Position numbers and translations under genes: made by a program
Notes under the pieces: generated by a model
What the model saw: only the letters and a program-made list of their open reading frames with translations
What the model was told of the DNA's origin: nothing
Database searches by the model: none
Origin: Rosenbergiella gaditana
GTDB taxonomy: Bacteria > Pseudomonadota > Gammaproteobacteria > Enterobacterales > Enterobacteriaceae
DNA length: 64,000 bases
Assembly (NCBI RefSeq): GCF_018494065.1
Contig: NZ_JABBFR010000014.1
Span: 25,417 to 89,416, forward strand
Direction of reading: 5' to 3'
Shown: in pieces, positions 63,276 through 64,000 of the stretch
How positions within the stretch are numbered: position 1 is the stretch's first letter
Layout of the letters: every line of letters starts with the position of its first letter

Positions 63276-64000
63276 ATGTTCTTTGGTCATGATTTAGTCA
63301 AAAGTAAGGTCGAATTTTCATCGTTGGAAGGTGGAGAAGAGTTGAATATCGCCTATGGTGCAGACGATAAATTTATGTTTGGCGCTGGTGTTTCAATCGA
63401 ATCAGTTATCATTAATAATAATGATAGAAAACTCAAATTCCATATATTTACTGATGATATTTCACGCGAAAATTTAGATAAGTTATCCCAAGTATGCAAA
63501 AAACATAAAACTACTATAAATATATATAATGTAAACACAGATTTTATTAAAACGCTTCCCACAAACAAAACATGGAACCACGCTATCTATTTTCGATTGA
63601 TGATAGCCGACTACTTCTATGGCAAGGTTAGCAAAATCCTTTACTTAGACTCTGACGTATTCTGTAACGGTGATATTAGCTACTTAGTTAATTTAGATGT
63701 AAGTCGGTACACTGTAGCAGCTGTAAGCGATCCTGGCGCCAAGAACATCATTGAAGCTGATGAATTATTTGGGACCCAGCTCGGTTTCAAAGGCTATTTC
63801 AATTCTGGAGTGATGTTAATCAACACAAATGAATGGTACCGACTTTCTATCACAAAAAAATCAATGCATACACTCGTTAATGAGAGCAAATTTGATTCCT
63901 TAAAATATTATGACCAAGATGCTGGTAATGACTCCAATTTATTGATAGTGCTTTATCGTGAGGTAGTACCCGATGACCTTATCATGCAACTCCACCGACT
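63276..64000 (+). CDS. Family 8 glycosyltransferase, LPS core type, 3' end outside window
   Basis: 241 residues are visible, running off the right edge. The GT8 plan is clear: ELNIAYGADDKFMFGAGVSIESVI, TWNHAIYFRLMIADYFYG, the metal-binding DxD in LYLDSDVFCNGDI, then FKGYFNSGVMLINTNEW and YYDQDAGND. This matches the WaaI/WaaJ/WaaO group that adds glucose or galactose to the LPS outer core from UDP-sugars. It is far more AT-rich than its neighbours, as horizontally moved LPS genes often are. The DQD-x-x-N motif reads DQDAGND, slightly off the usual form. No good ribosome-binding site is seen; TAA directly precedes the ATG. Confidence 0.8.
   Translation, partial: MFFGHDLVKSKVEFSSLEGGEELNIAYGADDKFMFGAGVSIESVIINNNDRKLKFHIFTDDISRENLDKLSQVCKKHKTTINIYNVNTDFIKTLPTNKTWNHAIYFRLMIADYFYGKVSKILYLDSDVFCNGDISYLVNLDVSRYTVAAVSDPGAKNIIEADELFGTQLGFKGYFNSGVMLINTNEWYRLSITKKSMHTLVNESKFDSLKYYDQDAGNDSNLLIVLYREVVPDDLIMQLHR

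Noticed and set aside
63353..63568. 71-codon minus-strand ORF inside the glycosyltransferase
   Set aside because: It is an antisense shadow of the GT8 reading frame, a by-product of AT-rich codons.

Overview
The window looks like a chromosomal segment of a gamma-proteobacterium of the order Enterobacterales, most likely an Erwiniaceae-type genus (Erwinia/Tatumella/Rosenbergiella-like). That rests on recalled protein similarity and gene order, not on a search. Typical enterobacterial blocks include gsiABCD, hmuRSTUV, ytcA-mdtNOP, mdtJI and the divergent ssb/uvrA pair with yjbQ nearby. Most genes have moderate GC content. AT-rich islands stand out around 47.6-48.9 kb, 56.0-57.3 kb and from 63.2 kb to the right edge.

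Layout. 0-6.3 kb: the 3' part of a nitrilase-family amidase, then the glutathione importer gsiABCD. 6.3-9.5 kb: GNAT acetyltransferase, lpxP (lipid A acylation), a YceI-family protein, a truncated luciferase-like monooxygenase and a cupin. 9.7-13.2 kb: a Cbl-type LysR regulator, a GH3 beta-glucosidase and a 46-residue ORF. 13.2-19.4 kb: the heme uptake operon hmuRSTUV on the minus strand behind a clear Fur box. 19.4-24.9 kb: metallophosphoesterase, frameshifted NUDIX gene, divergent XRE regulator/methyltransferase pair, OYE-ArsR operon with a 30-bp palindrome in its promoter, and a 45-residue membrane ORF. 24.9-31.3 kb: single-chain dihydroxyacetone kinase divergent from an SDR with a CRP-like palindrome between them, a TerC-family protein, a polyol dehydrogenase coupled to a SemiSWEET-like protein, and a DUF1275 protein. 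31.3-35.2 kb: metal homeostasis (zitB, an SmtB-type zinc-sensing ArsR, a copA-like ATPase behind a CueR-type promoter). 35.2-41 kb: AGE-family sugar isomerase, SDR, PQQ glucose dehydrogenase gcd and ghrA. 41.0-41.3 kb: a candidate structured small RNA. 41.2-47.4 kb: DMT exporter/AraC pair, DUF1471 protein, MFS transporter, mdtJI, and a three-gene monooxygenase/isochorismatase-like/cupin operon. 47.5-49.2 kb: a glutathione S-transferase gene whose middle is replaced by a toxin-immunity cassette. 49.2-56 kb: GNAT, a frameshifted POT-like transporter and ytcA-mdtNOP. 56.4-57.1 kb: a decayed IS1-family element. 57.4-62.6 kb: ssb, uvrA, a zinc alcohol dehydrogenase and yjbQ. 63.3 kb to the edge: an AT-rich family 8 glycosyltransferase, probably for LPS, cut by the window end.

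The most interesting items are the orphan polymorphic-toxin/immunity pair lodged inside a GST gene, and a roughly 210-nt plus-strand RNA candidate at 41084-41292 with a promoter, a closing helix and a terminator. Three reading frames (NUDIX, POT-like transporter and probably the toxin) appear to be broken by single missing bases, two of them in homopolymer runs. These may be real decay or residual sequencing error and should be checked against reads. No CRISPR array, tRNA, rRNA or intact insertion sequence was seen.
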